DNA of 64,000 nucleotides from Dryococelus australis (lineage: Eukaryota > Arthropoda > Insecta > Phasmatodea > Phasmatidae): positions 10,482,209 through 10,546,208 of the forward strand of contig CM057003.1 in assembly GCA_029891345.1 (NCBI GenBank), read 5' to 3'. A program made the position numbers and the translations under genes. How positions within the stretch are numbered: position 1 is the first letter of the stretch; every line of letters begins with the position of its first letter. The notes under the pieces are model-generated. The model was not told the DNA's origin and did not search any database. It worked only from the letters and a program-made list of their open reading frames with translations. This document shows, one piece after another, positions 24,601 to 36,789 of this stretch.

Positions 24601-25504
24601 GCGGCTCCTAAAAACCAAAGTTATTTTATAGAAATCAAGTCTGCGGTTTCAAGACCCTTACCTTCAGCATGCCTTTCTAATGGATTCTGCGCACTTATTT
24701 TAGCCAAACTTAAACCATTTTGTATCCTAGCAGCTATTGCTCTTATTGATATTTACGCACCTCGTGCGAAAGCTTTGAATGTTTTCATTCAACCAGGTGA
24801 GAACCAGAAAATTATGTTTTTAACATAAACAATACAATTATATTATTATCAAACCCCTAAATACCTCACATATTTGTATATTGCGGTGTAGAAAAATAAG
24901 CATAACTCTTGCACGGCTATCAATAAAACTATTTTTAAGAAGTCTGTACTGCTGAGTAGTTCTGAAACTTATTGAATGAAAATAAAAAATAAATTTAATA
25001 GTTGTGCAATCACACCTAGAGATTTTACGCGAAATGACCAAAAGGAAATGTCTTGTATTTGAAGTGGATAACATAAATGAATCTGACCTGACCCATATAT
25101 TAACATTACAGAATAAACTAACATAAAAATTATTAAATAAAATTCAATTAATTTTAAACAAACTAAAGCAGCTTAAAAATAATTATAAATGAAGTAATTT
25201 TAACATGATATTAAAGATATTGGTTAAACAAATATTAAATACGTAAAAATTTAAGATTGTTATTTTTTGTCTATTTTTTTTCTCTGCTGTGGATAACAGT
25301 AATTAGAGTCCAGACTTATCTAGTGAAATGCAAATCCGTGTGAGGTGCGCTAGGATCGGCCTGTTCTATACATTGGCTGGTAATTTTTTCAGGGTGCTTT
25401 TCCCAACAATTTATTTCGTCCTACTTTTCATCCTACTATTCACGTCCGTATTTTTATCTCGAGTGGGGTTGCTTGGATACAGCTTAGCGTCAACATATAA
25501 CAAT
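21670..25504. other. A+T-rich intergenic DNA, no gene seen
   Basis: Nearly 4 kb of A+T-rich DNA without a supportable gene. Frames of 66-80 codons at 23072, 24245, 24372, 24586 and 24838 show no domain. The stretch 24360-24830 is somewhat less A+T-rich. Confidence 0.5.
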
Positions 25505-25612
25505 AATGGACAACACAACGCCTACGCGCAAGGTGTGACTGGAACCCACGACCTGCCAGTTGGCAGACAGGCGCTTTGTACCCGCTCTACGGGGGCCTCT
25601 CCCGCATAGTTG
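25505..25612 (-). mobile_element. tRNA-like SINE head, minus strand
   Basis: Read on the minus strand, GTAGAGCGGGTACAAAGCGC (A-box region), an arm CTGTCTGCCAACTGGCAG and GTGGGTTCCAGTC (B-box) follow each other with tRNA spacing. The downstream DNA is not tRNA, so a SINE head or tRNA pseudogene fits better than a gene. The body length and target duplication are unclear. Confidence 0.5.
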
Positions 25613-27040
25613 CAATACACGCATCAATTGCACTCCGTACACGCACGGACATTTACGATTACTAATAAAACTTACATACCTATCTAAACAGATTTACTTT
25701 GATACGTATGTGAAGTTTTTACTGTGGTATTTTCCATCTCAGTCTGTATCATTTGTTTCATGATATGGAGATCTTCTAGGTGGTTTGCGAAAACAGACAT
25801 TTTGTATAATGGTGCAGGTTATCTTGTCTGTTATCACGTGGTTTAGAAATCCGCTAGTGTAATGATTAAATATTGACTGGTACCCCTTTTCAAGTATTAA
25901 AATATTTATATGTGCTGGAAATGATAAATATAGACTGTTGAAAAATAAAACAATATCATTTTGGAAATTATTAGGTAAAAATGGTAAACTCGCTCGAGAT
26001 TAAGGGTAACATTGCATTCTAGTTTAAGTGAACAATACATTATTATTTTTTATTAGCTCACCATTTCCCACAAGGCATTGTAAATATGATCACAACCACG
26101 CTTGGAACATGCATCATCCACAACAAAATCTAAATTGTGTGACGTCCCAGAACAAACTAATGCACTGGAAAACGCTACGTAAAATTGGCTTAGTAATTAT
26201 GTCCAGGATGTCGTGAACAAATAACTAAGATGATAGCTTTGATTGGAAAAAAATTACTATAAATAACATTTGCGTAAATGTCATTAGGCCTGAAGAACAA
26301 ATTCAAAGTCTTCAGTTTTCTCTCATTGTATGCCGCGATGAAAATTTATGTATAGCTTAGGTGCGCCGCATAATTTACAACTTGGAGTTTTGTGTGCCTC
26401 AAGTTAAAAAAAATAAAAAATAAAAAAATGTTCGGGGACCGATTGTCTAGGGGCAATATATTAACTTTAAAAAAAATTGAAAACCAGGCTTTTATTTATA
26501 AAATAATTAAAAAGAAAAAAATGATTATAGGGGTAGTTACAGAATTTGTAGAAACTTGTAAGGCATGGTCGAACAGCCGTAATAAACTTTACTGTGAATG
26601 AATATTTTTTTATCAATTTATAATTAATATGGAAAAGCTTGGCGTTATATATAACGTATACCTCATTTGCGTAAGCGTAGTAAGCACATATCTTGCGTAA
26701 GGCTCCTAACTATATAGGTTTAAGTGTTTTGGGAATCAATGATTGTTTTTAATGAACTCCACTTCTGTTGTGTAATTACAGTTTTGAGAACACTTTTATT
26801 AAATCCTTGTCAAGTTTCAATGATTTTGTGTGAATCTAGGAAAAAATAAATTATTGTGAATTATTATTTATTTACTGCCAAGTTTCATGTCAAAATTATC
26901 AAGCGTGCTGCATTAGTTTCTATGTATATTTATTTGGCAAAATATGTGAGCTGTTAACCAAACTTGTATGTATATTATTTGTGTTTCGGCACACAGTCGT
27001 TAATTTTGCAAGTCTTTGGGCGTTTCTCGTTGAAGTGTTT
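25613..27040. other. A+T-rich intergenic DNA, no gene seen
   Basis: No gene was recognised. A perfect 14-bp palindrome, CGTTATATATAACG, lies near 26643-26656. Confidence 0.5.
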
Positions 27041-27120
27041 GTTTTGCTATAACTGAGTGGTAAGTGCTCCAAAATTGTTTTGCTATAACTGATGGTCCGT
27101 CAGGTAAGTGCTCCAAAATT
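27041..27120 (+). repeat. Imperfect tandem duplication of about 40 bp
   Basis: GTTTTGCTATAACTGA then GGTAAGTGCTCCAAAATT occurs at 27041-27076 and again at 27077-27120. The second copy has 8 extra bases in the middle. Confidence 0.85.
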
Positions 27121-27689
27121 ATTTAGAGTAATTAATGTCACGCGTACCGTAATAATATCGAATAATTATTACACAGAAAAGAATTGGTTGTTTTACGAGA
27201 GTTCCGGTTACATTAGAGCAATGACCAAAAAAAAATACAATTTGTTTCGTTTCAATTGTTTGTAATGATTGTGTAATATTTATATACATTTCAAATGAGA
27301 CTACTTTCAAGGAGCGTAGAGGTGCAGAACAAATTATTTCTGTGCATGTTTCAGGACAGGAGTTAATCACGGATCAACACGCACGCTGTGGTTCGAGTTT
27401 CTTTCAAATAACAGACCTCTCTGAAGCTTGCGCCGTAAATGTAAGAAGGCGTATGGTTGTCTGTGTCATCTCTAGGACGCCATATATTCCAGAACATGTA
27501 ATTGCGAGCAACAATTTCGCTACTTTCGGATGATTTTTCCACCCAGTGGAAGGCAAGTGGGGTGGAAATGAGATGAGTTTTCTCTCACAAAATGGGAAAT
27601 GGGGTGGGAAATACGTATGTAGGTTTGCCGCATTCTAGTACGATGCTCAGTCGCAACATGCAACGACGACTCCTGTTCCACCTGCTCGT

Positions 27690-28160
27690 CGAGAATTTGG
27701 CACGCTGAGCACATCATCAAAGAAGAGACGCACAGTGAATTTGGTCATTGATGCTTGCCCGGAAGAATTAGCGTTTGCAGCCCAAACACGTTACATAAAA
27801 CAAGGTGAGAGGAACGTGCCGACCGTTATAAACCAAGCTGTGGTCTCTAGTCCTACTTCATTACGTGCAATCAAGACAATAAAGACGAAGTAAAATAGCG
27901 CAAGGCCATACACTCCAGAAGAAGCATTGGCGTTTATAGTGAACGCAAAATTGACTGGTGATCAATAAACAGATCATGAAAGAAGCGCAGGAGAGAAAAT
28001 GCGACGTATGTCCCTTGTACGACGGTGTAAAAAAAAAGTCAGACGTGTTGCTGACGTCAACTGAGCCACTGCGAATGATCGCCAAAAAAAGAAAACTACT
28101 TGTGGGCCTCCTACCCCTGATCACGTACCCAGTTCCTGTACAAAAGTGCCAATGTTGATG
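27690..28160 (+). pseudogene. Transib-type transposase remnant, N-terminal part
   Basis: Conceptual translation gives KKRRTVNLV, CPEELAFAAQ, YTPEEALAFIV and AKLT, then in another frame IMKEAQERKCDVCPLYDGVKK and LLTSTEP. From memory this order fits the N-terminal region of Transib DNA-transposon transposases, where a basic stretch precedes a TPEEAL...LT..QY...AK.......YP motif. Stops and at least one frame change show it is dead. Two further parts lie downstream in the same orientation (28610-28920 and 36790-37360). The family call rests on recall, without a search. Confidence 0.55.
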
Positions 28161-28609
28161 AAATAATTATAATATATTAGTTTCGTTTAGTTAACAGGAC
28201 TCATTTCTTTTATAAGGAGACATTATTATTTAACTGTTAGCAGGCTAATGGAATATCACTTTTTGTTTAGTTAACAGGAATCAGTTAATCATATGCAAAT
28301 ATTACTTTTCTCCTGTTAACAGCCAGACTGCTATTTCCAAAAAAAAAAAAAAATTTCTAACCGATCGAAATAATACAAATGAAACATCTTTACAATATTT
28401 TAATTTATAACATTTAACTATAGCTTAAAATGGGACTTTCATTAGTATTAATGATCAGGTATGTAAACAAATAGCTATTAATAGAAAATAGTTACCTTAT
28501 TTACAATAAGTGACTGGAATCTACTTTTTCCTTTTTCCAAATGCGAACATTGTAACATTACTATTAAGGCTTAATATTTCTATTTCAACTATATCATAAT
28601 ATGTTCTTT
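28161..28609. other. Gap inside the Transib remnant
   Basis: Noncoding A+T-rich DNA containing GTTTAGTTAACAGGA-like motifs (near 28187 and 28266) and 15 A at 28339-28353. It could be a former intron or a later insertion into the transposase; I cannot tell which. Confidence 0.4.
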
Positions 28610-28920
28610 TTTTGCAGAACTCTCGTTGCTCATCTGCACGATTTTGCATTCCAATTCGGTTTCGGCTCGTCACGGAGAAACCAAAATGTAATAAAACAAG
28701 AAATTGATTACATCGAAAATCAGATTTCGAGAAATTCGCACACACGCATCATGTTCTCATTAAAACGATGCTGGATTTGAAAGTGGCAGATGGTTTGGCA
28801 GATACCAGGTCAGCGCGGACCTGCTACAATCTCCAAGTGACACTGAACAAGGTGAACGACGTAAATGCTGTTACATTTGAGTGTGAGCTGATGTTTCGTA
28901 CATATTAGATACTAAAACGT
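28610..28920 (+). pseudogene. Transib-type transposase remnant, central part
   Basis: One frame reads SSARFCIPIRFRLVTEKP, like the (S)(S)xRFCxPIxFxxxKE motif I associate with Transib. After frame changes it continues as IKQEIDYIENQI, then VADGLADTRSARTCYN and LNKVNDVN. That last block corresponds to the zinc-binding DGK....TCxxCGATxxxMND region, with the second Cys lost. Several frame shifts show it cannot encode a working enzyme. The order matches the piece at 27690-28160. Confidence 0.6.
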
Positions 28921-29182
28921 GGCGAGTGCAAGCGAATGATAGAGCTAAAGTGGAGGAAAAAAAATGTGCCGTTACCAACCAGGGGGTGGCTATGTCCTAT
29001 ACCGCGCAGTGTTAACAAGTGAAGCCAGTTTATAGCGTGGAGTTAAACGGTTGTTTTCCGTTACAAAAGGTCACATGATCAACAGTAGCCAAAAAAACAT
29101 TGTATCGGCCTATCTTTCACGTGTATTTTGATGAGTATTAAAATCGACATAAATTAATATACAACCTTATTTGACCTAAACG

Positions 29183-29229
<47 letters not shown>

Positions 29230-30649
29230 TAAGCGTGTTTGTCTCAGATAACTAGATACAAATTTCGCCGTTAAATATGTAAATTTATAAATTATTTACA
29301 TATAAATGGAACTGTTATATACGGTGTTTTGGTTGATTTGCTTCCCATTCCCTATATATTTGCCTTGATAATATTCCAGGAAATAATTTTCTGTCGACTA
29401 AAGGAGCTTTTCAAAGTTGTGATAAAACTTCTAACTGTACTAAAATCGAATATAATACGCTATTTAAGTTGTCTGCGAGTGCGTTACAAGTGAAGCAGAC
29501 ATGCGGGAGAGAGACAACTTTTGTTTGCATTGGAATTGAACAGCCTTGCGAGTGCTATACGAACTCACTAGTTCAGAATTTTCTCTAAATTTGTATTAGT
29601 TTTGCGTTTGCAAAATGTAAATTTGGCATGCAAACACGCATTAAAACTATAATCTATGTTTCATTTATTCGGCGACCAACTAAAACTAATATCAATGCAT
29701 GGAAACGGGCACGAACCGGGCCATGCGAATCCAATGTTTAGTATATTCGTATACACCGTAGATACATTCGTGAAGGATATCGCACAATTATTGTGTGTAT
29801 AGGGATATGTTATCTGCGTAAGTTTGTAGATTAACAATTGCAGTGTGTTTAATTTTTGCAAGTTGCGGTTGCGATTACTGACGTGCCGTGAATTTATGGT
29901 ATAGTCTGCAAGTTGCCGACTCGTTAGAGTTACAGGCACTTTTATAAAACTGCAGATAAGTATTTTTCTAAATTCCGATTTGCTATTTCAGTGTAAGAGT
30001 TTATGGAATTAATTTGTTAGTAATGGCAAACCATCTCGAAAACCAATACACGGCTACACCTTATAAAAACTCCACTCTTACAATTTTTTTTTCTCCCAAG
30101 TCAGCAGAGTTGCAGTGACAAACAAAAAATCAGCTCTTTATCAATACAAGAATATAGGCCTACAACCATATCAGTTATCATATTTTTAATATCCACTGAA
30201 TGTAGCCTTCATGGTTTGCAATTTCCATGGTTTCTCAAACTCACTCCATGCAATTTCTGGGGTGACTCAATGAAGACAATTTGACCAATTCCTTCCTTGT
30301 ATTCCCTTCACTGTGGTCTTAGTTTACCATTATCTAATGAATCTGCTGACGACAAAATATTAAGTTAAATAACGTTTACTTGTGTATTTAGATGGTTATG
30401 TATTTAACGGTAGGCTGTAATCATTGCAGTAAATTACATGTTTATAATTTCATCGTTTTCCAAAGGTAGCCAAAATAAAGAAAACTTAGATAAAGCCAAT
30501 CTTTTCCTATAACTACACCATCTGCAAAATAGAAAAACATAGCGTGATTTTCTTTAAACCCCATTTCACCCTTCTTAATGATTTTTAAAATTCTAATTTT
30601 GATGGCAACTAATTGGACATAAACTTATTTTAATATTGATGATGAATCA
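28921..30649. other. A+T-rich intergenic DNA, no gene seen
   Basis: No gene was recognised. A (TA)n run occupies 29185-29227. A 92-codon minus-strand frame at 29661-29939 has no known domain. Confidence 0.5.
29185..29227. repeat. (TA)n microsatellite
   Basis: An uninterrupted TA run of about 43 bp. Confidence 0.95.
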
Positions 30650-32604
30650 TGGATATTTAGACGAAAATGTTAAATTTTTTAAAAGCCTACTTGTAAATGA
30701 AAAATGGGATGATGTTTACAAAACAACCACGAACAAAATTTTCTACAGCCACCACGAATAATATTTCCGAAACAACTACGAACAACCTCTCCAGAACAAA
30801 CATATTTTATACATTAACTGAACCAAGCATTGCCTGGAACAGTTTTATTAATACATTTCTTTGTCATTTTAATCATGCCTTTCCACTCAAATCTGAAAAA
30901 TGTAGCAGTAGCTCGAAAATAAAATGGATTAGTAAAGGTCTGGCAGTCTCAAGACAGAGGTTTAAAACAATGCGTAAAATACTAAGAACCCAGGGGAAAA
31001 ACAAAAAATTATACTGTAAGCAATACAAAAAATTATATAACATATTACTCGGAGTAGCAAAGCAGAAATACAATGGGGAAAAATAGCCTCCTCCTCAAAT
31101 AAAACAAAAAGCAATGTGGAACATTATTAAAAATGAATTGAAACCTAGGCAAGGACATGTTAACCTTTCCTTGAAAGTCGATGGTATTAAATCGAAAATA
31201 GTAAGGAAACATCTAATAGTTTTAATGACTATTTCACAAACATCCCACTAAAATTGTGAAATGAACACAGAGCTACAAATATTAGTCCTGCACACATACC
31301 CCAAAGACCTAACACTTCGAATGCTAACACACTGTTTTTCACACCTATCTATGAAGAAGTCATCATACATGTAATTAAAAATTTCGAAAGTAAAAGTTCC
31401 TGTGGACTAGATGGGTACCCATGACTCTGCTAAAAAGTGTTCTTATTTAATAAAACTGCCTTTGACTTACATTTTCAATGAATGTCTTGCCCAGAGAATT
31501 ATTCCTGATAGACTCAACTATGCAAAAGTAGTACCTATACATAAAAAGTGACAAGGCATTGATGGATAACTACAGGCCTATTGCTCTTCTACGTCCTTAA
31601 AATTTTTTTTTTAGAGAAATTGATAGCAAATAAACTGACTCAATTCTTAATAAAAACAACTAGGTTATTTCATTGCATTAGAACGGCTTTGTAGAGGGCA
31701 GATTCACAGAACAAGCTATTTACAGTTTTACTGAAAAAACATTAACTTCTTTTGATAAAAGACAATTCTCAACAAATATATTTGCACATATTTCAAAAGC
31801 TTTTGATTGTGTTGACCACAATATTTTATTGCAAAACTTGAACAGTGTGGAGTAAGAGGTGTAACTAATAATATGTTTAAATCATTAATTGAAAACAGAA
31901 AACAAATCACCTCCATAAGATATTATGACAAAAATCACATTACATATATTATGTCTAATACCAGAACTACTCGAGTAGGAGTGCCACAGGGATCAATACT
32001 GGGACCAATTTTATTCTTAATATTTATTAACAATTTTACAGAACAAATAACCAACGGCTCAGCTATAATGTTTGCGGATGATACAAACATTTTGGTAACT
32101 AGTTCAAATATCGCTGTTCTTGAAGAAAATATAAAACAAACAGTGACTGAGGTGTCCAGTTGATTATAGTTTGATAAATTAATAACTATTAAATGGTTCC
32201 AGTATAATAAATTAATTCCTATTAAATGTAAACAAATATGTGCTCATTAATTTCATGCAAAGAAATAAACATATAATGCAGGATGAAAGATGCAAAACAA
32301 TAGAAGAGGACGGGTTACAGACAGTAAATAGTAGGCTACTTAATTTCTAGGGCTCATTGTAGACAGTGATTTAACATAGAATGAGACTGTTAATAGTGTC
32401 TGTAAAAATTGAGTTCAATGTGTTTTGCGGTACATACCTTAAAAAAGATTTGGAATAATAATACAATACTTGCATACTATTTCTCAAATATTCAGTCCAC
32501 AATAAATTATGGAATCATATTTAGGGGTAAATCGACAAAATGGAAAAAGGCTTTCAGATTACAGAAGAAAATAGTGAGAATAGTAAGTAATAAGGAAAAA
32601 GAAG
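30650..32604 (+). mobile_element. Decayed non-LTR retrotransposon (LINE) with reverse transcriptase
   Basis: Fragments in changing frames follow the order of a LINE ORF2. They are FKSLLVNEKWDDVY, IAWNSFINTF and KWISKGLAVSRQRFK before the RT; NYRPIALL (RT motif 1); GFVEGRFTEQAI; SKAFDCVDHNILL (motif A, with its Asp); GVPQGSILGPILF (motif B); and MFADDTNIL (motif C). LQKKIVRIVSNK follows, the usual start of the C-terminal region. The style is that of the CR1/Jockey group; the clade is unresolved. Multiple stops and frame changes show it is inactive. No 5' endonuclease domain was recognised. The 3' end is replaced by the 107-bp satellite, which starts inside the coding sequence. Confidence 0.88.
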
Positions 32605-35260
32605 CCATTGTAGGCCGCTATTGACTGACTAAAACCTAGGCTACGATCACCGTAGCATTCCCGTGATGAAATAACAGTGACGTTACCATGGAAGTAATAA
32701 GGAAAAAGAAGCCATTGTAGGCCGCTATTGACTGACTAAAGCCTAGGCTACGATCACCGTAGCATTCCCGTGATGAAATAACAGTGACGTTACCATGGAA
32801 GTAATAAGGAAAAAGAAGCCATTGTAGGCCGCTATTGACTGACTAAAGCCTAGGCTACGATCACCGTAGCATTCCCGTGATGAAATAACAGTGACGTTAC
32901 CATGGAAGTAATAAGGAAAAAGAAGCCATTGTAGGCCGCTATTGACTGACTAAAGCCTTGGCTACGATCACCGTAGCATTCCCGTAACGAAATAACAGTG
33001 ACGTTAACATGGAAGTAATAAGAAAAAGGAAGCAATCGTAGGCCGCTATTGACTGACTAAAGCCTAGGCTACGATCACCGTAGCATTCCCGTAACGAAAT
33101 AACAGTGACGTTACCATGGAAGTAATAAGGAAAAAGAAGCCATTGTAGGCCGCTATTGACTGACTAAAGCCTAGGCTACGATCACCGTAGCATTCCCGTA
33201 ACGAAATAACAGTGACGTTACCATGGAAGTAATAAGGAAAAAGAAGCCATTGTAGGCCGCTATTGACTGACTAAAGCCTAGGCTACGATCACCGTAGCAT
33301 TCCCGTAACGAAATAACAGTGACGTTACCATGGAAGTAATAAGGAAAAAGAAGCCATTGTAGGCCGCTATTGACTGACTAAAGCCTAGGCTGCGATCACC
33401 GCAGCATTCCCGTAACGAAATAACAGTGACGTTACCATGGAAGTAATAAGGAAAAAGAAGCCATTGTAGGCCGCTATTGACTGACTAAAGCCTAGGCTAC
33501 GATCACCGTAGCATTCCCGTGATGAAATAACAGTGACGTTACCATGGAAGTAATAAGGAAAAAGAAGCCATTGTAGGCCGCTATTGACTGACTAAAGCCT
33601 AGGCTACGATCACCGTAGCATTCCCGTGATGAAATAACAGTGACGTTACCATGGAAGTAATAAGGAAAAAGAAGCCATTGTAGGCCGCTATTGACTGACT
33701 AAAGCCTAGGCTACGATCACCGTAGCATTCCCGTTATGAAATAACAGTGACGTTACCATGGAAGTAATAAGAAAAAGGAAGCCATTGTAGGCCGCTATTG
33801 CTGACTAAAGCCTAGGCTACGATCACCGTAGCATTCCCGTGATGAAATAACAGTGACGTTACCATGGAAGTAATAAGGAAAAAGAAGCCATTGTAGGCCG
33901 CTATTGACTGACTAAAGCCTAGGCTACGATCACCGTAGCATTCCCGTGATGAAATAACAGTGACGTTACCATGGAAGTAATAAGGAAAAAGAAGCCATTG
34001 TAGGCCGCTATTGACTGACTAAAGCCTAGGCTACGATCACCGTAGCATTCCCGTGATGAAATAACAGTGACGTTACCATGGAAGTAATAAGGAAAAAGAA
34101 GCCATTGTAGGCCGCTATTGACTGACTAAAGCCTAGGCTACGATCACCGTAGCATTCCCGTGATGAAATAACAGTGACGTTACCATGGAAGTAATAAGGA
34201 AAAAGAAGCCATTGTAGACCGCTATTGACTGACTAAAGCCTAGGCTACGATCACCGTAGCATTCCCGTAACGAATAACAGTGACGTTACCATGGAAGTAA
34301 TAAGGAAAAAGAAGCCATTGTAGGCCGCTATTGACTGACTAAAGCCTAGGCTACGATCACCGTAGCATTCCCGTAACGAAATAACAGTGACGTTACCATG
34401 GAAGTAATAAGGAAAAAGAAGCCATTGTAGGCCGCTATTGACTGACTAAAGCCTAGGCTGCGATCACCGCAGCATTCCCGTAACGAAATAACAGTGACGT
34501 TACCATGGAAGTAATAAGGAAAAAGAAGCCATTGTAGGCCGCTATTGACTGACTAAAGCCTAGGCTACGATCACCGTAGCATTCCCGTAACGAAATAACA
34601 GTGACGTTACCATGGAAGTAATAAGGAAAAAGAAGCCATTGTAGGCCGCTATTGACTGACTAAAGCCTAGGCTACGATCACCGTAGCATTCCCGTTATGA
34701 AATAACAGTGACGTTACCATGGAAGTAATAAGAAAAAGGAAGCCATTGTAGGCCGCTATTGCTGACTAAAGCCTAGGCTACGATCACCGTAGCATTCCCG
34801 TGATGAAATAACAGTGACGTTACCATGGAAGTAATAAGGAAAAAGAAGCCATTGTAGGCCGCTATTGACTGACTAAAGCCTAGGCTACGATCACCGTAGC
34901 ATTCCCGTAACGAAATAACAGTGACGTTACCATGGAAGTAATAAGGAAAAAGAAGCCATTGTAGGCCGCTATTGACTGACTAAAGCCTAGGCTACGATCA
35001 CCGTAGCATTCCCGTGATGAAATAACAGTGACGTTACCATGGAAGTAATAAGGAAAAAGAAGCCATCGTAGGTTGCTATTGCTGACTAAAGCCTAGGCTA
35101 CGATCACCGTAGCATTCCCGTAACGAAATAACAGTGACGTTACCATGGAATTAATAAGGAAAAAGAAGCCATTGTAGACCGCTATTGACTGACTAAAGCC
35201 TAGGCTACGATCACCGTAGCATTCCCGTAACGAAATAACAGTGACGTTACCATGGAAGTA
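32585..35260 (+). repeat. 107-bp satellite array, 25 units
   Basis: The spacing of GAAGTAATAAGG is 107 bp between units, and the array spans 25 units. Units differ at few sites; three types are set by the bases after GCATTCCC (GTGATG, GTAACG or GTTATG). Each unit carries a small hairpin, GCTACG-ATCAC-CGTAGC. The first unit begins within LINE coding DNA. A diverged partial unit may continue just past the end (GGCTACAATCACAGTA near 35273-35288). The minus-strand 61- and 63-codon frames are repeat by-products, because 107 is not a multiple of 3. Confidence 0.97.
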
Positions 35261-35288
35261 TGAAAATAAACTGGCTACAATCACAGTA

Positions 35289-36785
35289 AGAAAACTGTTA
35301 CGCGACCAATGAGAAACGAGTACAAAAAAAAAAAGACAGACTGTACATGTATCGCGATATTTTCAAACAGTGTGTTGGCTAACCTGATATATATTTCTGT
35401 TTCGCGGAAATCGTGTTTCGGGATATTTAAAGTGTGTTGTACATGTTAATAATTGCATTGACTATTTAAATAAATGGAAGTCTTTACTGTACCGCAAAAT
35501 TCATTTAATAACTATGTTCTTGTTATAAGATTGCACTGCAGTGACTCTCGTGGTTGGAAATGTTGTCTCGTCATTGGCCGGCGTAGAACTTGGTGTAAAA
35601 GAATTGAAAATATTCAATCCTTTTAACACCGCTACCACGAGCAGGCCACCATCATACGCCGTTATGTTGTGTTGTAGATGGTGCCATATACAAGTGTGGA
35701 TTAAATTTTTTATTGTTAATTCTTACGGTGATTGTGGCCGGAGCTTAAGTACTTGGTACTAAATTGCACTTTTGGAGAAAGATGTAACACAATTTTTGTA
35801 AATGTATGGAATAAAATTATCCATAAATGTTTCCTGTCCCTTTCCCCTTTTTTTCTTCTGGAAAATTTCTAAAATTCTTGATAGCCCAGTGCAGACAATT
35901 CAGTAAAAAGTTTAATTTCTGTGTTTTAGCTATGTACCACGGGCAACTTAATCCTGTCCAACATTGTAGATCCAAGAAACAAAATTGTATCCTACAATAA
36001 GGGAAAAAATAAGTATATAACTGTACCATAACAAAGAACTAATGTAATGTAAAGAGAGTGAATAACTAAAACGGGTTTTGAATTTATTTACCAGAAACCA
36101 TTTCCTATATTGACATTAAATATGTATAAAGGAGATGAAGTCATATTGGAAACAAACCTCTCGAGTCATTGTCAGTGTTAGGAATTTAAATATAAATGCC
36201 AGCAAATAATTATTTATTCGTGGCTCAGGAACATGTGAACTTTGCCTTCCAGAAATTCAGTTAGGCTGCTGGTCGCCGTTTTGTTGCACTCATTACTGAT
36301 ACGCAACCTGCAATACATTACACGACAACGGTAGCACGCTTGTTACACTTTATTTAATAATTTTTTCAAGAAAAATAGTTTACCACAAATCCTGATATAT
36401 GAGCACTATATCTAAAACACATGCTTATTGTCGCACATGATCAAATACTGGTCCGCAGTGCACACACACACACGCTCGGTAGTTTTATGAGGAAATTATT
36501 TTATTGCACAGCTAACACAAGCCAATAATAAACTAGTGAAACTTACCACGTGAATTGTAGCATATATTTATTTATTCATCAGCTTCTTTGTTCAACACGA
36601 ACTGCTTCGTATGTAACCTTTCTCTCAACGTCATTCAAAAGAAAACACAATGTTTTGGGATACTGTCAAGGTGGCAGCTGGAGTCCATAGTAAAACCTCT
36701 TATCTCCAGCGGCTTCATCTACGTCATAACATGCCATCTTCTGTATACTCCTAACTCCAGGTTACCAACAAACTGGTTTCCTCAT
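35289..36785. other. Unassigned DNA, no gene supported
   Basis: No gene was recognised. Frames of 66-73 codons at 35541, 35817 and 36588 have no known domain. If the two transposase pieces belong to one Transib copy, this DNA lies inside it. Confidence 0.45.
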
Positions 36786-36789
36786 TGAT

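Noticed and set aside
30873-31073. 66-codon minus-strand frame
   Set aside because: It is the antisense shadow of the LINE coding remnant.
32585-35260. CRISPR-like direct repeats
   Set aside because: Units are contiguous 107-bp copies with no unique spacers; the window is eukaryotic.
32850-35284. Short minus-strand frames that recur (RECYGDRS)
   Set aside because: They come from the 107-bp satellite; the period is not a multiple of 3, so no long protein repeat can exist.
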